A DNA stretch of 64,000 nt from Enterococcus songbeiensis (lineage in GTDB: Bacteria; Bacillota; Bacilli; Lactobacillales; Enterococcaceae): the NCBI RefSeq assembly GCF_005405265.1, contig NZ_BJDS01000007.1, positions 62,001 through 126,000 on the forward strand. The letters are read 5' to 3'. Shown in pieces: positions 56,764 to 64,000 of this stretch; positions within the stretch are counted from its first letter, which is position 1; the number at the start of each line of letters is the position of its first letter. The notes beneath the pieces were generated by a model. The model saw nothing but the letters and a program-made list of their open reading frames with translations, was not told where the DNA came from and did no database searches. The translations under genes were made by a program, and so were the position numbers.

Positions 56764-56776
56764 ACAAGGAGTGCTC

Positions 56777-57952
56777 ATGGAAAATAATCAGGAATTTCAC
56801 TTGCTTGCGACAGCTGCAAGTGGTTTAGAAGCCTTAGTAGGGAAAGAATTACGTGATTTAGGAATCGATTGTCAGGTGGAAAATGGTCGGGCGCGGTTCA
56901 AGGGAACAATGGAAACAATTGCCAAAGCAAATTTATGGTTGCGAACAGCGGATCGGGTTAAAATCGTTGTTGGTGAATTTGACGCCTTCAGTTTCGATGA
57001 ATTATTTGAAAGTGTCAAAGCATTGCCGTGGGAAGATTTTCTCCCATTGGATGCCGCTTTTCCTGTTGCAGGAAGATCCATCAAATCCAAGCTTTACAGT
57101 GTACCGGATTGTCAGGCAATCACAAAAAAAGCAATCGTAAACCGGCTACGGGAATTTTATCATCGTCCAGCGACCGTTCCCTTAGCAGAAACTGGGGCTT
57201 TGTTTCAATTGGAAGTTGCGCTATTAAAAGACCACGTGTTAGTGACACTAGACACCACTGGACCAAGCTTGTTTAAACGTGGTTACCGGTTAGAAAAAGG
57301 TGGAGCACCGTTAAAAGAAAATATGGCAGCAGCTTTAGTTATGTTGACGAATTGGCGTAGAGACCGTCCTTTCGTTGATCCAGTTTGCGGATCAGGAACA
57401 CTTTGTATTGAAGCCGCTTTGATCGGTCATAATATCGCTCCTGGATTTAACCGCGCCTTTGCTTGCGAATCATGGGATTGGTTTTCTAAAGAAATTTTTA
57501 CAAAAGTTCGGGAAGATGCTGAAGCTCAAGCAGATTACGATTATGTATTGGATATCATGGGTACCGATATCAATGGCAAAATGATCGAAATTGCCCAAGC
57601 CAATGCGGAAGAAATTGGATTAGGTGATTCGATTGTTTTTAAGCAACAAGCTGTCAAGGATTTTAAAACAGAGAAAGAATACGGTGTGATCGTTGCTAAT
57701 CCCCCTTATGGAGAACGTTTAGGGGAAGAAGAAAGTGTCCGCCGATTGTATCAGGAGATGGGCGAGGTGTTTCGCCCTTTGAAAACATGGAGTAAGTACA
57801 TTTTGACAAGTGATTTGCTCTTTGAGGAATTTTATGGGGAAAAAGCCACCAAAAAACGTAAATTATATAACGGGGCTTTGCGAACGGATTTCTTCCAATA
57901 TTGGGGGCAACGTCCGCCTAAAAAAATACAGGATGAAAGAGTAGGGAGCTGA
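56777..57952 (+). CDS. rlmL: 23S rRNA m2G methyltransferase of the RlmL/YpsC type
   Basis: The 391-aa protein has an N-terminal ferredoxin-like and THUMP region (to about 165), then a Rossmann methyltransferase with DPVCGSGTLCIEAA and the NPPYGE motif that binds the target base. It resembles the N-terminal half of E. coli RlmL, without RlmK. ATG 56777 has AAGGAG five bases upstream, delivered by the preceding repeat. It is followed after five bases by the M32 carboxypeptidase gene. Confidence 0.9.
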   Translation: MENNQEFHLLATAASGLEALVGKELRDLGIDCQVENGRARFKGTMETIAKANLWLRTADRVKIVVGEFDAFSFDELFESVKALPWEDFLPLDAAFPVAGRSIKSKLYSVPDCQAITKKAIVNRLREFYHRPATVPLAETGALFQLEVALLKDHVLVTLDTTGPSLFKRGYRLEKGGAPLKENMAAALVMLTNWRRDRPFVDPVCGSGTLCIEAALIGHNIAPGFNRAFACESWDWFSKEIFTKVREDAEAQADYDYVLDIMGTDINGKMIEIAQANAEEIGLGDSIVFKQQAVKDFKTEKEYGVIVANPPYGERLGEEESVRRLYQEMGEVFRPLKTWSKYILTSDLLFEEFYGEKATKKRKLYNGALRTDFFQYWGQRPPKKIQDERVGS

Positions 57953-57957
57953 AAGAA

Positions 57958-59457
57958 ATGAAGGAACAAGAATTTTTACAAGAATTAAAAGAAATGAATT
58001 TACTGATGCAGGCCTTCGCTATTTTGGATTGGGATTCTCAAACAGGAATGCCGGAAGCGGCAAGTGAAGAACGCAGCGAGGTGGACAGTTATCTTTATGG
58101 ACTTTATTTTGATAAAATGATCGGACCTAAGATGAAAGAAGCCTTGACTTATTTTTCTGATCATCAAGAAGAACTTTCTGAAGTTGGAAAAGCTGCCTAC
58201 ATGGTTGCAAAAGAAGACTATGATTTGAACCAAGCTGTTCCATCAGAAAAAATGGTGGAACATTCAGCGGCCACATCAAAAGCGCATGCTGCATGGCAAA
58301 AAGCCCGTAAAACAAAGGATTTTGCTGATTTTCGAGAAGAATTATCTGAAAATATCCGTTTGACAAAAGAATTGATTCCTTACTGGAAAAAAGACGAAGC
58401 GACCAATTACGATGTTTTATTGAATCAGTATGAACCGAAAATGACGGTGGAAATCTTAGATCAAGTCTTTGCTCAACTGCGTGATGGGATTATGGCTATT
58501 CGTAAAACATTGGCAGAAAAGGGAACCGAACCAGATACTTCTTTTCTTTCACGGAAGATGACCAAAGAGCAACAACGAAAATTCATTACAAAAGTGGTGA
58601 CAGAACTCGGTTACGATTTTTCCCGTGGACGCTTGGATGATACAATCCATCCCTTTGCCACTGGCATCAATCATAATGATGTCCGTTTAACAACTCGGTG
58701 GAATGAACACGATTTTTCAATGGGAATTTTTGGTGTAATTCACGAAGCGGGTCACGGTATGTATGAACAAGATATTGATAAAAAGTATGAATATACACCT
58801 GTTCACCAAGGGGCTTCAATGGGGATTCATGAATCACAATCTTTGTTTAATGAAATTATCGTCGGCAGCAATCGTGCATTTTGGAAAAAACAATACCCAT
58901 TTTTCCAAGAATGTGCGGAAGGAACCTTTGATGATGTGTCCTTTGATGCTTTTTATGATTCATTGAAACGGACAAGAGCAAGCCTAATCCGAATCGAAGC
59001 AGATAGTCTGACTTATCCGCTGCATATCATTATTCGTTATGAATTAGAAAAACTGATTTTTAATGGTGATGCAACTGTTGATCAATTGCCAGAACTGTGG
59101 AATCAAAAATACGAAGAATATTTGGGAATTCGACCAGAAAATGATTTGGAAGGCATTTTGCAAGATGTACATTGGTCTGGGGCAAGTTTTGGTTACTTCC
59201 CATCCTATGCGTTAGGCTATATGTATGCGGCGCAATTACACCATGCAATGAAAAAAGACCTCGATGTTGATGCGGTGCTTGCTTCTGAGGACTATCAACC
59301 AATCAAAAACTGGTTGTGTCAAAACATTCATCAATATGGGGCTTCTCGCAAACCAAATCAATTGATATTGGATGCAACTGGTGAAGCTTTGAATCCGCAA
59401 TATCTGATTGATTACCTTAAAAAAATCTACTATTCTGTCTACAAGGTACAAGATTAA
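57958..59457 (+). CDS. M32-family carboxypeptidase (Taq-type)
   Basis: The 499-aa metallopeptidase has the zinc motif HEAGH at 262-266 and a downstream Glu in GIHESQSLFNE, with the family helices around YTPVHQGASMG and ELPYP-like positions. It removes C-terminal residues from peptides; biological substrates are not known. It is cotranscribed with rlmL, as in many Firmicutes. Confidence 0.92.
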   Translation: MKEQEFLQELKEMNLLMQAFAILDWDSQTGMPEAASEERSEVDSYLYGLYFDKMIGPKMKEALTYFSDHQEELSEVGKAAYMVAKEDYDLNQAVPSEKMVEHSAATSKAHAAWQKARKTKDFADFREELSENIRLTKELIPYWKKDEATNYDVLLNQYEPKMTVEILDQVFAQLRDGIMAIRKTLAEKGTEPDTSFLSRKMTKEQQRKFITKVVTELGYDFSRGRLDDTIHPFATGINHNDVRLTTRWNEHDFSMGIFGVIHEAGHGMYEQDIDKKYEYTPVHQGASMGIHESQSLFNEIIVGSNRAFWKKQYPFFQECAEGTFDDVSFDAFYDSLKRTRASLIRIEADSLTYPLHIIIRYELEKLIFNGDATVDQLPELWNQKYEEYLGIRPENDLEGILQDVHWSGASFGYFPSYALGYMYAAQLHHAMKKDLDVDAVLASEDYQPIKNWLCQNIHQYGASRKPNQLILDATGEALNPQYLIDYLKKIYYSVYKVQD

Positions 59458-59490
59458 GAAATAGCCGATAGAAATCATAGGGGCGTTAGC

Positions 59491-60129
59491 ATGGACAAAC
59501 AAATCGAAAAAATCACAGAATTTGCAAAAATGCGTTTAGGGCAGGATCATACCGGACATGGATTTGATCATGCCCAACGTGTTGCAAGATTGGCTAGGAA
59601 AATCACAGAGGAGCAGTCTGGTGACCCGCTGATTATTCAAGGCGCTGCACTTTTACATGACACCATCGATGATAAAGTGGTGGCTGATTCGGCAAAAGCG
59701 TTGCAGGAGGTTGAGGCTTTTCTGCACTCTCTTACGCTGACGCAAGAACAAGTCACTGAAATCTTGTATATCATCACCCACTTATCTTTTTCTCGAGAGT
59801 TGGAAAAAGGAAAAGCCGTTTTATCGATAGAAGGACAAATCGTTCAAGATGCGGATCGGTTGGATGCATTGGGGGCACTGGGGATTATGCGCACTGCCTA
59901 TTTTGGCGGTTCTCACGGTCATCCTATTTATGATCCTGAGATTAAACCGGAAAATTATCAAGATAAAGCGACCTATCGCAAAGGATCGACTGTTATCAAT
60001 CATTTCTATGAAAAACTATTTCTTTTGGCTGATTCAATGAATACAAGATTAGGTAAAGAAGAAGCCATGCGACGAAAGAAATTCATGACAGATTTTTTGG
60101 CAGAATTTTATCAAGAATGGGCGGATTAA
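59491..60129 (+). CDS. HD-domain phosphohydrolase (YpgQ-like)
   Basis: The 212-aa protein has the HD pattern: GHGFDHAQRV near 24, ALLHDTIDD near 54 and a further Asp in QDADRLDALG near 113. The metal ligands are in place. Members are nucleotide phosphohydrolases; YpgQ of Bacillus is a pyrophosphohydrolase. The substrate here is not known. Confidence 0.85.
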   Translation: MDKQIEKITEFAKMRLGQDHTGHGFDHAQRVARLARKITEEQSGDPLIIQGAALLHDTIDDKVVADSAKALQEVEAFLHSLTLTQEQVTEILYIITHLSFSRELEKGKAVLSIEGQIVQDADRLDALGALGIMRTAYFGGSHGHPIYDPEIKPENYQDKATYRKGSTVINHFYEKLFLLADSMNTRLGKEEAMRRKKFMTDFLAEFYQEWAD

Positions 60130-60253
60130 TTGAAGAAAAAAGAGAATTTTTTTCCTCTTTGCTGTTTGTTTAATTATTTCTTAATGAAGAACCTCAATTA
60201 TTTTATTTTTCTTGAAACTTCCCCTATAATCAAGCTATAGGAGAGGATTTAGG

Positions 60254-60613
60254 ATGTTTTATCAGCAGGCGTTGAAGCCAAAAGAATTATTGAGTGTTTT
60301 GCCCCATGTCGGAGAGTGCTTTTTTGTGATCGAAGGTCAGCTCTCAGATCGTTTTTACAAAGCAGCGGTCTATAAGTATGAAAAAGAATTTTTTTTGCTG
60401 ACGGATGATCGTCTATACTCACGAGCGGCTGTTATGAAGTCAGCCCATCAAGGGGACGAAAATCAAATTTTGCCTTACATTGAAGAAGCGATGGAAGACA
60501 ATTTTTATTTTGTCGTAGATGAAGGGTTCGTTCTGCTGGATTTAGCAACACTGTCCAAATTGGCAGAAACTTCTGCTACTTTGGAGATACAATATTATGA
60601 ATTTGTTGATTAG
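60254..60613 (+). CDS. Unrecognised 119-aa protein
   Basis: The protein is soluble, acidic in its second half, and has a pattern of strands with aromatic residues (ECFFVIEG, FFLLTDDRLYS, NFYFVVDEGFVLLDL). No known motif or membrane segment is visible. A TATAAT lies at 60225-60230 and GGAGAGG upstream of the ATG. It is followed after 11 bases by another unrecognised small gene, so the two probably work together. Confidence 0.68.
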   Translation: MFYQQALKPKELLSVLPHVGECFFVIEGQLSDRFYKAAVYKYEKEFFLLTDDRLYSRAAVMKSAHQGDENQILPYIEEAMEDNFYFVVDEGFVLLDLATLSKLAETSATLEIQYYEFVD

Positions 60614-60624
60614 GAAGTGATAAA

Positions 60625-60837
60625 ATGAAACGAACGGAATATATAAGCTTTAGCGATCGGAATTTTATTGATCTTTTACAAAATGTCGGTGATGAGTATG
60701 CTGCACTGGAATTGATTGATGAAAACAATGACGTGGATGCCATGGTAATTTCGCTTGCGGATTTTGATTATTTAATCAGTAAACTCGATGAGGAAGAAAA
60801 AGAGCAGTTTGTTTCAGAAACAACGGAAGCAGAGTAG
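60625..60837 (+). CDS. Unrecognised 70-aa acidic protein
   Basis: The small, strongly acidic protein ends with a segment (DAMVISLADFDYLISKL) resembling the C-terminal part of Phd/YefM-like antitoxins, but no DNA-binding half is present. The preceding gene lies 11 bases upstream. GGAAGTGATAAA precedes the ATG; the signal is moderate. It ends at a good terminator. Confidence 0.62.
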   Translation: MKRTEYISFSDRNFIDLLQNVGDEYAALELIDENNDVDAMVISLADFDYLISKLDEEEKEQFVSETTEAE

Positions 60838-60840
60838 TTC

Positions 60841-60877
60841 AAAAAGGCCGGAACAGCGCTTGTTCCAGCCTTTTTTC
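60841..60877. terminator. Bidirectional terminator
   Basis: AAAAAGGCCGGAACA pairs with TGTTCCAGCCTTTTT with one mismatch. Confidence 0.88.
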
Positions 60878-60902
60878 GACCCATTCATTTAGAGGATGAC
60901 CC

Positions 60903-61223
60903 TTACTTGTGTTGTGTACCCTTTACTCGAAGATAGCCGCGATAAATATTAAGAACTACTAAAATAATGCCAAGAACAAGGGGAAATCCTAGTAAAACGA
61001 TTGGATAACCAATTTGTGCTTCAAGATTTAGTTTTGAAATCGTTCGTAACTGATGGAACGCAAATTGGATTACTTGAAAGCTGAAAGCCGTTAGAAATCC
61101 GGCAATAATAAAAAGAGCAAATCCTAAATAGGGAATCCTTTTTTTTCTGCGAAAAAGGGCGATACCTAAATAGAGAAGGAGTAAAAAAACAGGGACACCT
61201 AAAGCAAAATATACATTTAACAT
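60903..61223 (-). CDS. Small membrane protein of unknown function
   Basis: The 106-aa protein has three hydrophobic helices (about 3-20, 28-50 and 70-90) and a basic C-terminus. I chose ATG 61223 because AGGAGGTGG lies just before it; the longer frame from 61247 covers that site. No family is recognised. It is transcribed alone, toward the bidirectional terminator. Confidence 0.72.
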   Translation of the reverse strand: MLNVYFALGVPVFLLLLYLGIALFRRKKRIPYLGFALFIIAGFLTAFSFQVIQFAFHQLRTISKLNLEAQIGYPIVLLGFPLVLGIILVVLNIYRGYLRVKGTQHK

Positions 61224-61339
61224 CAAACCACCTCCTATTTCTATCATACTTCAAAGGAAAGATTTTGGGAAATAGAGGCGTTTGAGGAGTGAAAAAATCA
61301 GCAAAAAAATCCTATTAATTTTATCAAAGGAGGGAACCA

Positions 61340-62488
61340 ATGTCTGCCTATATCGTACCAATTAAATGGGCAATCGTAATTTTTCCATTTTTAGCGTTAT
61401 TCCTTTCTGCTTTTTTTCTTATTCATGAATACCGTAAATATGGAACTTTCGTATTATCCCGCGCAATTATCTTATATTCGTTTATTTTTTATCTCTTGTG
61501 TGCTTTTTTCCTGGTTATTCTGCCACTACCGCCGATCAGTGAGGTGGCACAGTATACCACTCCTACGGTAGAGTGGCATCTTGGTGCAAGCTTTGAACAT
61601 TTTTTGCAGCAGACCGTTTTATCTCTCGGTGATCCCTCTACTTACTTGCCGGCGATGAAGCAAAATGTGTTTTTAGAACCAGTATTTAATATTTTACTGG
61701 TGGTGCCCTTTGGGGTTTATTTGCGGTATTACTTCAAATTTTCTTTGATCAAAACAATTCTACTAAGTTTCTTGTTATCTCTCTTCTTTGAGGTGACGCA
61801 ATATACCGGATTATATTTTATTTATCCGCGGCCGTATCGATTGGCAGATGTGAACGATCTGCTTCACAATACGTTAGGTGGACTGATAGGTTTTGTCATT
61901 GAACCTTTGCTGACTTTTGTGCTGCCGAGTCGAAAAGAAATCGATCAGCTTGCGTATGCAAAGGGCAAAGAAGTAACCTTGTTCCGTCGATTGGTAGCAT
62001 TTGCGCTGGATTGGGGATTTCTACGGATTCTTTCTTTAATAATTCTGATTATGTATCGTTGGTTTTCCAAGGACTATTCCATCAATTTCACCAATTCTTT
62101 AGGCTGGTATTTTGCTGAAGTCTTTCTTTATTTCGTCTGCTTTGCTTATCTTTGCAATGGACAAACTATCGGGAAAAAAATTGTTCGTATCCAAGTGGTG
62201 GAGGGAGACAAACGAATCCGTTTCAGTTCCTTGGTAAAACGTTACGGCATTTTGTACTTCTTTTACGGAGGAATCGGTCGTTTCACTGCCTTACTTGCTC
62301 CTTTTGTTCAAAGCAAAAATCATTTTTTGATGGTGATTTCTATTCTTATAACGCTGACCGGTGTCGCTTTACAGCTTGTCTTTCTGATTACGATTCTATG
62401 GTCATTTTTGAAAAAACGACGTCAATTATTTTATGAACGAAGCAGCCATACCTATACGATCAGTACGATTTCTACTAAAGAAAAATAG
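61340..62488 (+). CDS. VanZ-RDD fusion membrane protein
   Basis: The 382-aa protein joins an N-terminal VanZ-like domain (about 1-200, with five helices; FNILLVVPFGVYLRYY and the LADVNDLLHNTLGGLIGF signature) to a C-terminal RDD domain (about 205-340, FRRLVAFALDWG and NGQTIGKKIVRIQVV). VanZ proteins can give low-level teicoplanin resistance; RDD proteins have been tied to ion or small-molecule transport. The combined role is unknown. AAAGGAGGG precedes the ATG. Confidence 0.85.
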   Translation: MSAYIVPIKWAIVIFPFLALFLSAFFLIHEYRKYGTFVLSRAIILYSFIFYLLCAFFLVILPLPPISEVAQYTTPTVEWHLGASFEHFLQQTVLSLGDPSTYLPAMKQNVFLEPVFNILLVVPFGVYLRYYFKFSLIKTILLSFLLSLFFEVTQYTGLYFIYPRPYRLADVNDLLHNTLGGLIGFVIEPLLTFVLPSRKEIDQLAYAKGKEVTLFRRLVAFALDWGFLRILSLIILIMYRWFSKDYSINFTNSLGWYFAEVFLYFVCFAYLCNGQTIGKKIVRIQVVEGDKRIRFSSLVKRYGILYFFYGGIGRFTALLAPFVQSKNHFLMVISILITLTGVALQLVFLITILWSFLKKRRQLFYERSSHTYTISTISTKEK

Positions 62489-62548
62489 GTGAACGCTAAA
62501 AATTGTGCTATAATGCCCAAGGAATATCTAATGAAAGAAGGTGCTCAG

Positions 62549-63892
62549 ATGAGTTTTGAAGAATTTAATTTCCAACCATTTATTATGACTGCATTAGCAG
62601 ATAAAGGCTTTAGCGAGCCGACCGAAGTACAGAAAAAATTGATTCCCGTTATTCAAAAAGGACGGAGTGTCGTAGGACAGTCTCAAACAGGTAGTGGAAA
62701 GACCCATACCTTTTTGCTTCCACTTTTTGATTTGATTGATTCACGGGAGGAAGTTCAGGTGGTGATCACGGCACCAAGTCGTGAACTAGCCAGCCAGATT
62801 TATCAAGCAGCCAAACAGATTGCACAATTTTCTGATCCTGAAATTCGGGTCACAAATTTTGTTGGCGGTACAGATAAACAGCGACAATTAGATCGCTTGA
62901 AGCACCAACAACCACAAGTAGTGATTGGAACACCAGGAAGAATTTTAGACATGATGAATGAACAGGCGCTTTCTGTTCATACAGCAAAAGCATTTGTTGT
63001 CGATGAAGCAGACATGACATTAGACATGGGCTTTTTAGCTGAGGTAGATCAAATCGCCGGACGTTTGCCTGAAAAATTGCAAATGCTAGTATTTTCCGCA
63101 ACAATTCCAGAAAAATTGCGTCCTTTTTTGAAAAAATACATGCAAAATCCGTTAATTGAAGAAATCAAGCCCAAAGCAGTCATTTCCGAAACGATTGATA
63201 ATTGGTTGATTTCGACTAAAGGAAAAAATAAAAATCGATTGATCTATCAATTATTAACAGTGGGTCATCCATATATGGCGATTGTTTTTGCAAATACAAA
63301 ACAGCGAGTAGATGAAATCACCGATTACTTAAAAGAAAAGGGACTGCGGGTAGCCAAAATTCACGGAGATGTTCCTCCAAGAGAACGGAAACGGGTTATG
63401 CGGCAAGTCCAAAATTTGGAATATCAATATGTAGTTGCGACTGATTTAGCCGCAAGAGGAATCGACATTGAAGGTGTTTCTCATGTAATTAATGCAGAAA
63501 TTCCGGCTGATTTGGATTTCTTCATCCATCGAGTTGGAAGAACAGGACGAAACAATCTGCCTGGAACAGCTATTACGTTATACGACCCGGCTGATGAAAA
63601 AGCTATCAGCGATATTGAAGGAACCGGAGTCGTTTTTAAACCAAAAGAAATCAAGAATGATGAAATCGTTGACGGTTATGATCGAAATCGGCGACAAAAG
63701 CGGGAAAAATCTCGAGATGAGTTGGACCCAACGTTGATTGGTTTGGTGAAAAAGAAGAAGAAAAAAATCAAGCCCGGCTACAAGAAAAAAATTCAATGGG
63801 CAGTTGATAAAAGCAATAAACAGAAACGAAAAGTCGAACGCCGGCAGCAAGGTCGCGCCATTCGCAAAAATAAAAAAGATTCCAGTAAATAA
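62549..63892 (+). CDS. cshB: DEAD-box RNA helicase (CshB-like)
   Basis: The 447-aa helicase has the full motif set: Q motif with PTEVQKKLIP, SQTGSGKT, APSRELASQ, TPGRILD, VDEADM, SATIP, the ATDLAARGID motif and HRVGRTGR. The tail is strongly basic (KKKKKKIKPGYKKK). The sequence and length fit CshB/YqfR, which helps ribosome assembly and cold growth. ATG 62549 is chosen because AAGAAGGTG lies upstream; the frame extends to 62489. Confidence 0.9.
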   Translation: MSFEEFNFQPFIMTALADKGFSEPTEVQKKLIPVIQKGRSVVGQSQTGSGKTHTFLLPLFDLIDSREEVQVVITAPSRELASQIYQAAKQIAQFSDPEIRVTNFVGGTDKQRQLDRLKHQQPQVVIGTPGRILDMMNEQALSVHTAKAFVVDEADMTLDMGFLAEVDQIAGRLPEKLQMLVFSATIPEKLRPFLKKYMQNPLIEEIKPKAVISETIDNWLISTKGKNKNRLIYQLLTVGHPYMAIVFANTKQRVDEITDYLKEKGLRVAKIHGDVPPRERKRVMRQVQNLEYQYVVATDLAARGIDIEGVSHVINAEIPADLDFFIHRVGRTGRNNLPGTAITLYDPADEKAISDIEGTGVVFKPKEIKNDEIVDGYDRNRRQKREKSRDELDPTLIGLVKKKKKKIKPGYKKKIQWAVDKSNKQKRKVERRQQGRAIRKNKKDSSK

Positions 63893-63898
63893 TTGAGT

Positions 63899-63965
63899 CG
63901 GAGTTTGCTCTTAAAAAGGAAGGTTCTCTTTAAGCTTTCCTTCTTGAGCGAACTCCGTTTTTTTG
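63899..63965 (+). terminator. Long two-tier terminator after cshB
   Basis: CGGAGTTTGCTC pairs fully, with one G-U, with GAGCGAACTCCG; AAGGAAG pairs with CTTTCCTT inside. A T-run follows. The remaining 35 bases to the window end hold nothing I can support. Confidence 0.85.
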
Positions 63966-64000
63966 TTTAAAGCTTTTTTTCCATTGTCACACAAAGGATA

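Overview
The window is AT-rich, densely packed DNA from a low-GC Gram-positive coccus, most likely an Enterococcus or close relative. The evidence is a RexAB (AddAB-type) recombination nuclease, an RNase PH-RdgB fusion, a FabI/FabZ pair under FabT-like operators, a Bacillus-type LexA box, a T-box before pheST, a type B RNase P RNA and PerR with the classic metal and zinc ligands. Gene order matches the Bacillus/Lactobacillales backbone in several blocks: racE-rph-rdgB-yfcE, lexA-ynzC-tkt, and dnaD-nth-pbp1A-recU-ypsA-gpsB-rnpB-ypsC. There is no prophage, transposase, CRISPR array, tRNA or rRNA. Nearly everything is core chromosome, so the interesting signals are in regulation, small genes and intergenic repeats.

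Layout. 1-8.2 kb: a truncated unknown gene, a manganese-type riboswitch with a P-type ATPase, several small envelope or stress genes, a nitroreductase and a succinate-semialdehyde dehydrogenase. 8.3-16.6 kb: signal peptidase I, rexB-rexA and an HxlR regulator. 16.6-24.7 kb: T-box pheS-pheT, trpS (opposite strand) and a four-gene polar amino-acid ABC transporter. 24.8-28.7 kb: murI, rph-rdgB, a YfcE-type phosphoesterase, a CBS-domain CbpB-like protein and a NUDIX hydrolase. 28.7-34.4 kb: MscS channel, fabI and fabZ divergent around two FabT-like boxes, a cyclophilin lipoprotein, MupG and GAPDH. 34.5-43.9 kb: an ECF sigma factor with a DUF4179 membrane partner, obg, RNase Z, an SDR, a LapA-like protein, recJ and apt.

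43.9-48.5 kb: an SOS-promoter small membrane protein, lexA, ynzC, tkt and a secreted glucosaminidase with LysM. 48.5-52 kb: cysK, perR-ridA, dnaD-nth. 52-60 kb: pbp1A-recU, ypsA, gpsB, rnpB, a tandem 103-bp repeat, rlmL, an M32 carboxypeptidase and an HD protein. 60-64 kb: two unknown small genes, a small membrane protein, a VanZ-RDD fusion and a DEAD-box helicase.

Three observations look freshest. First, two 103-bp direct repeats, nearly identical, lie directly before rlmL, and a diverged relative sits inside the predicted fabI 5' leader; in both places the end of the repeat supplies the ribosome binding site. Second, a 71-aa two-helix membrane protein is driven by a near-consensus promoter whose 17-bp spacer is itself a LexA box, which makes it a candidate SOS effector in a locus that lacks yneA. 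Third, related dyads sit in the promoters of an HxlR regulator and a distant nitroreductase, suggesting an electrophile-responsive regulon.
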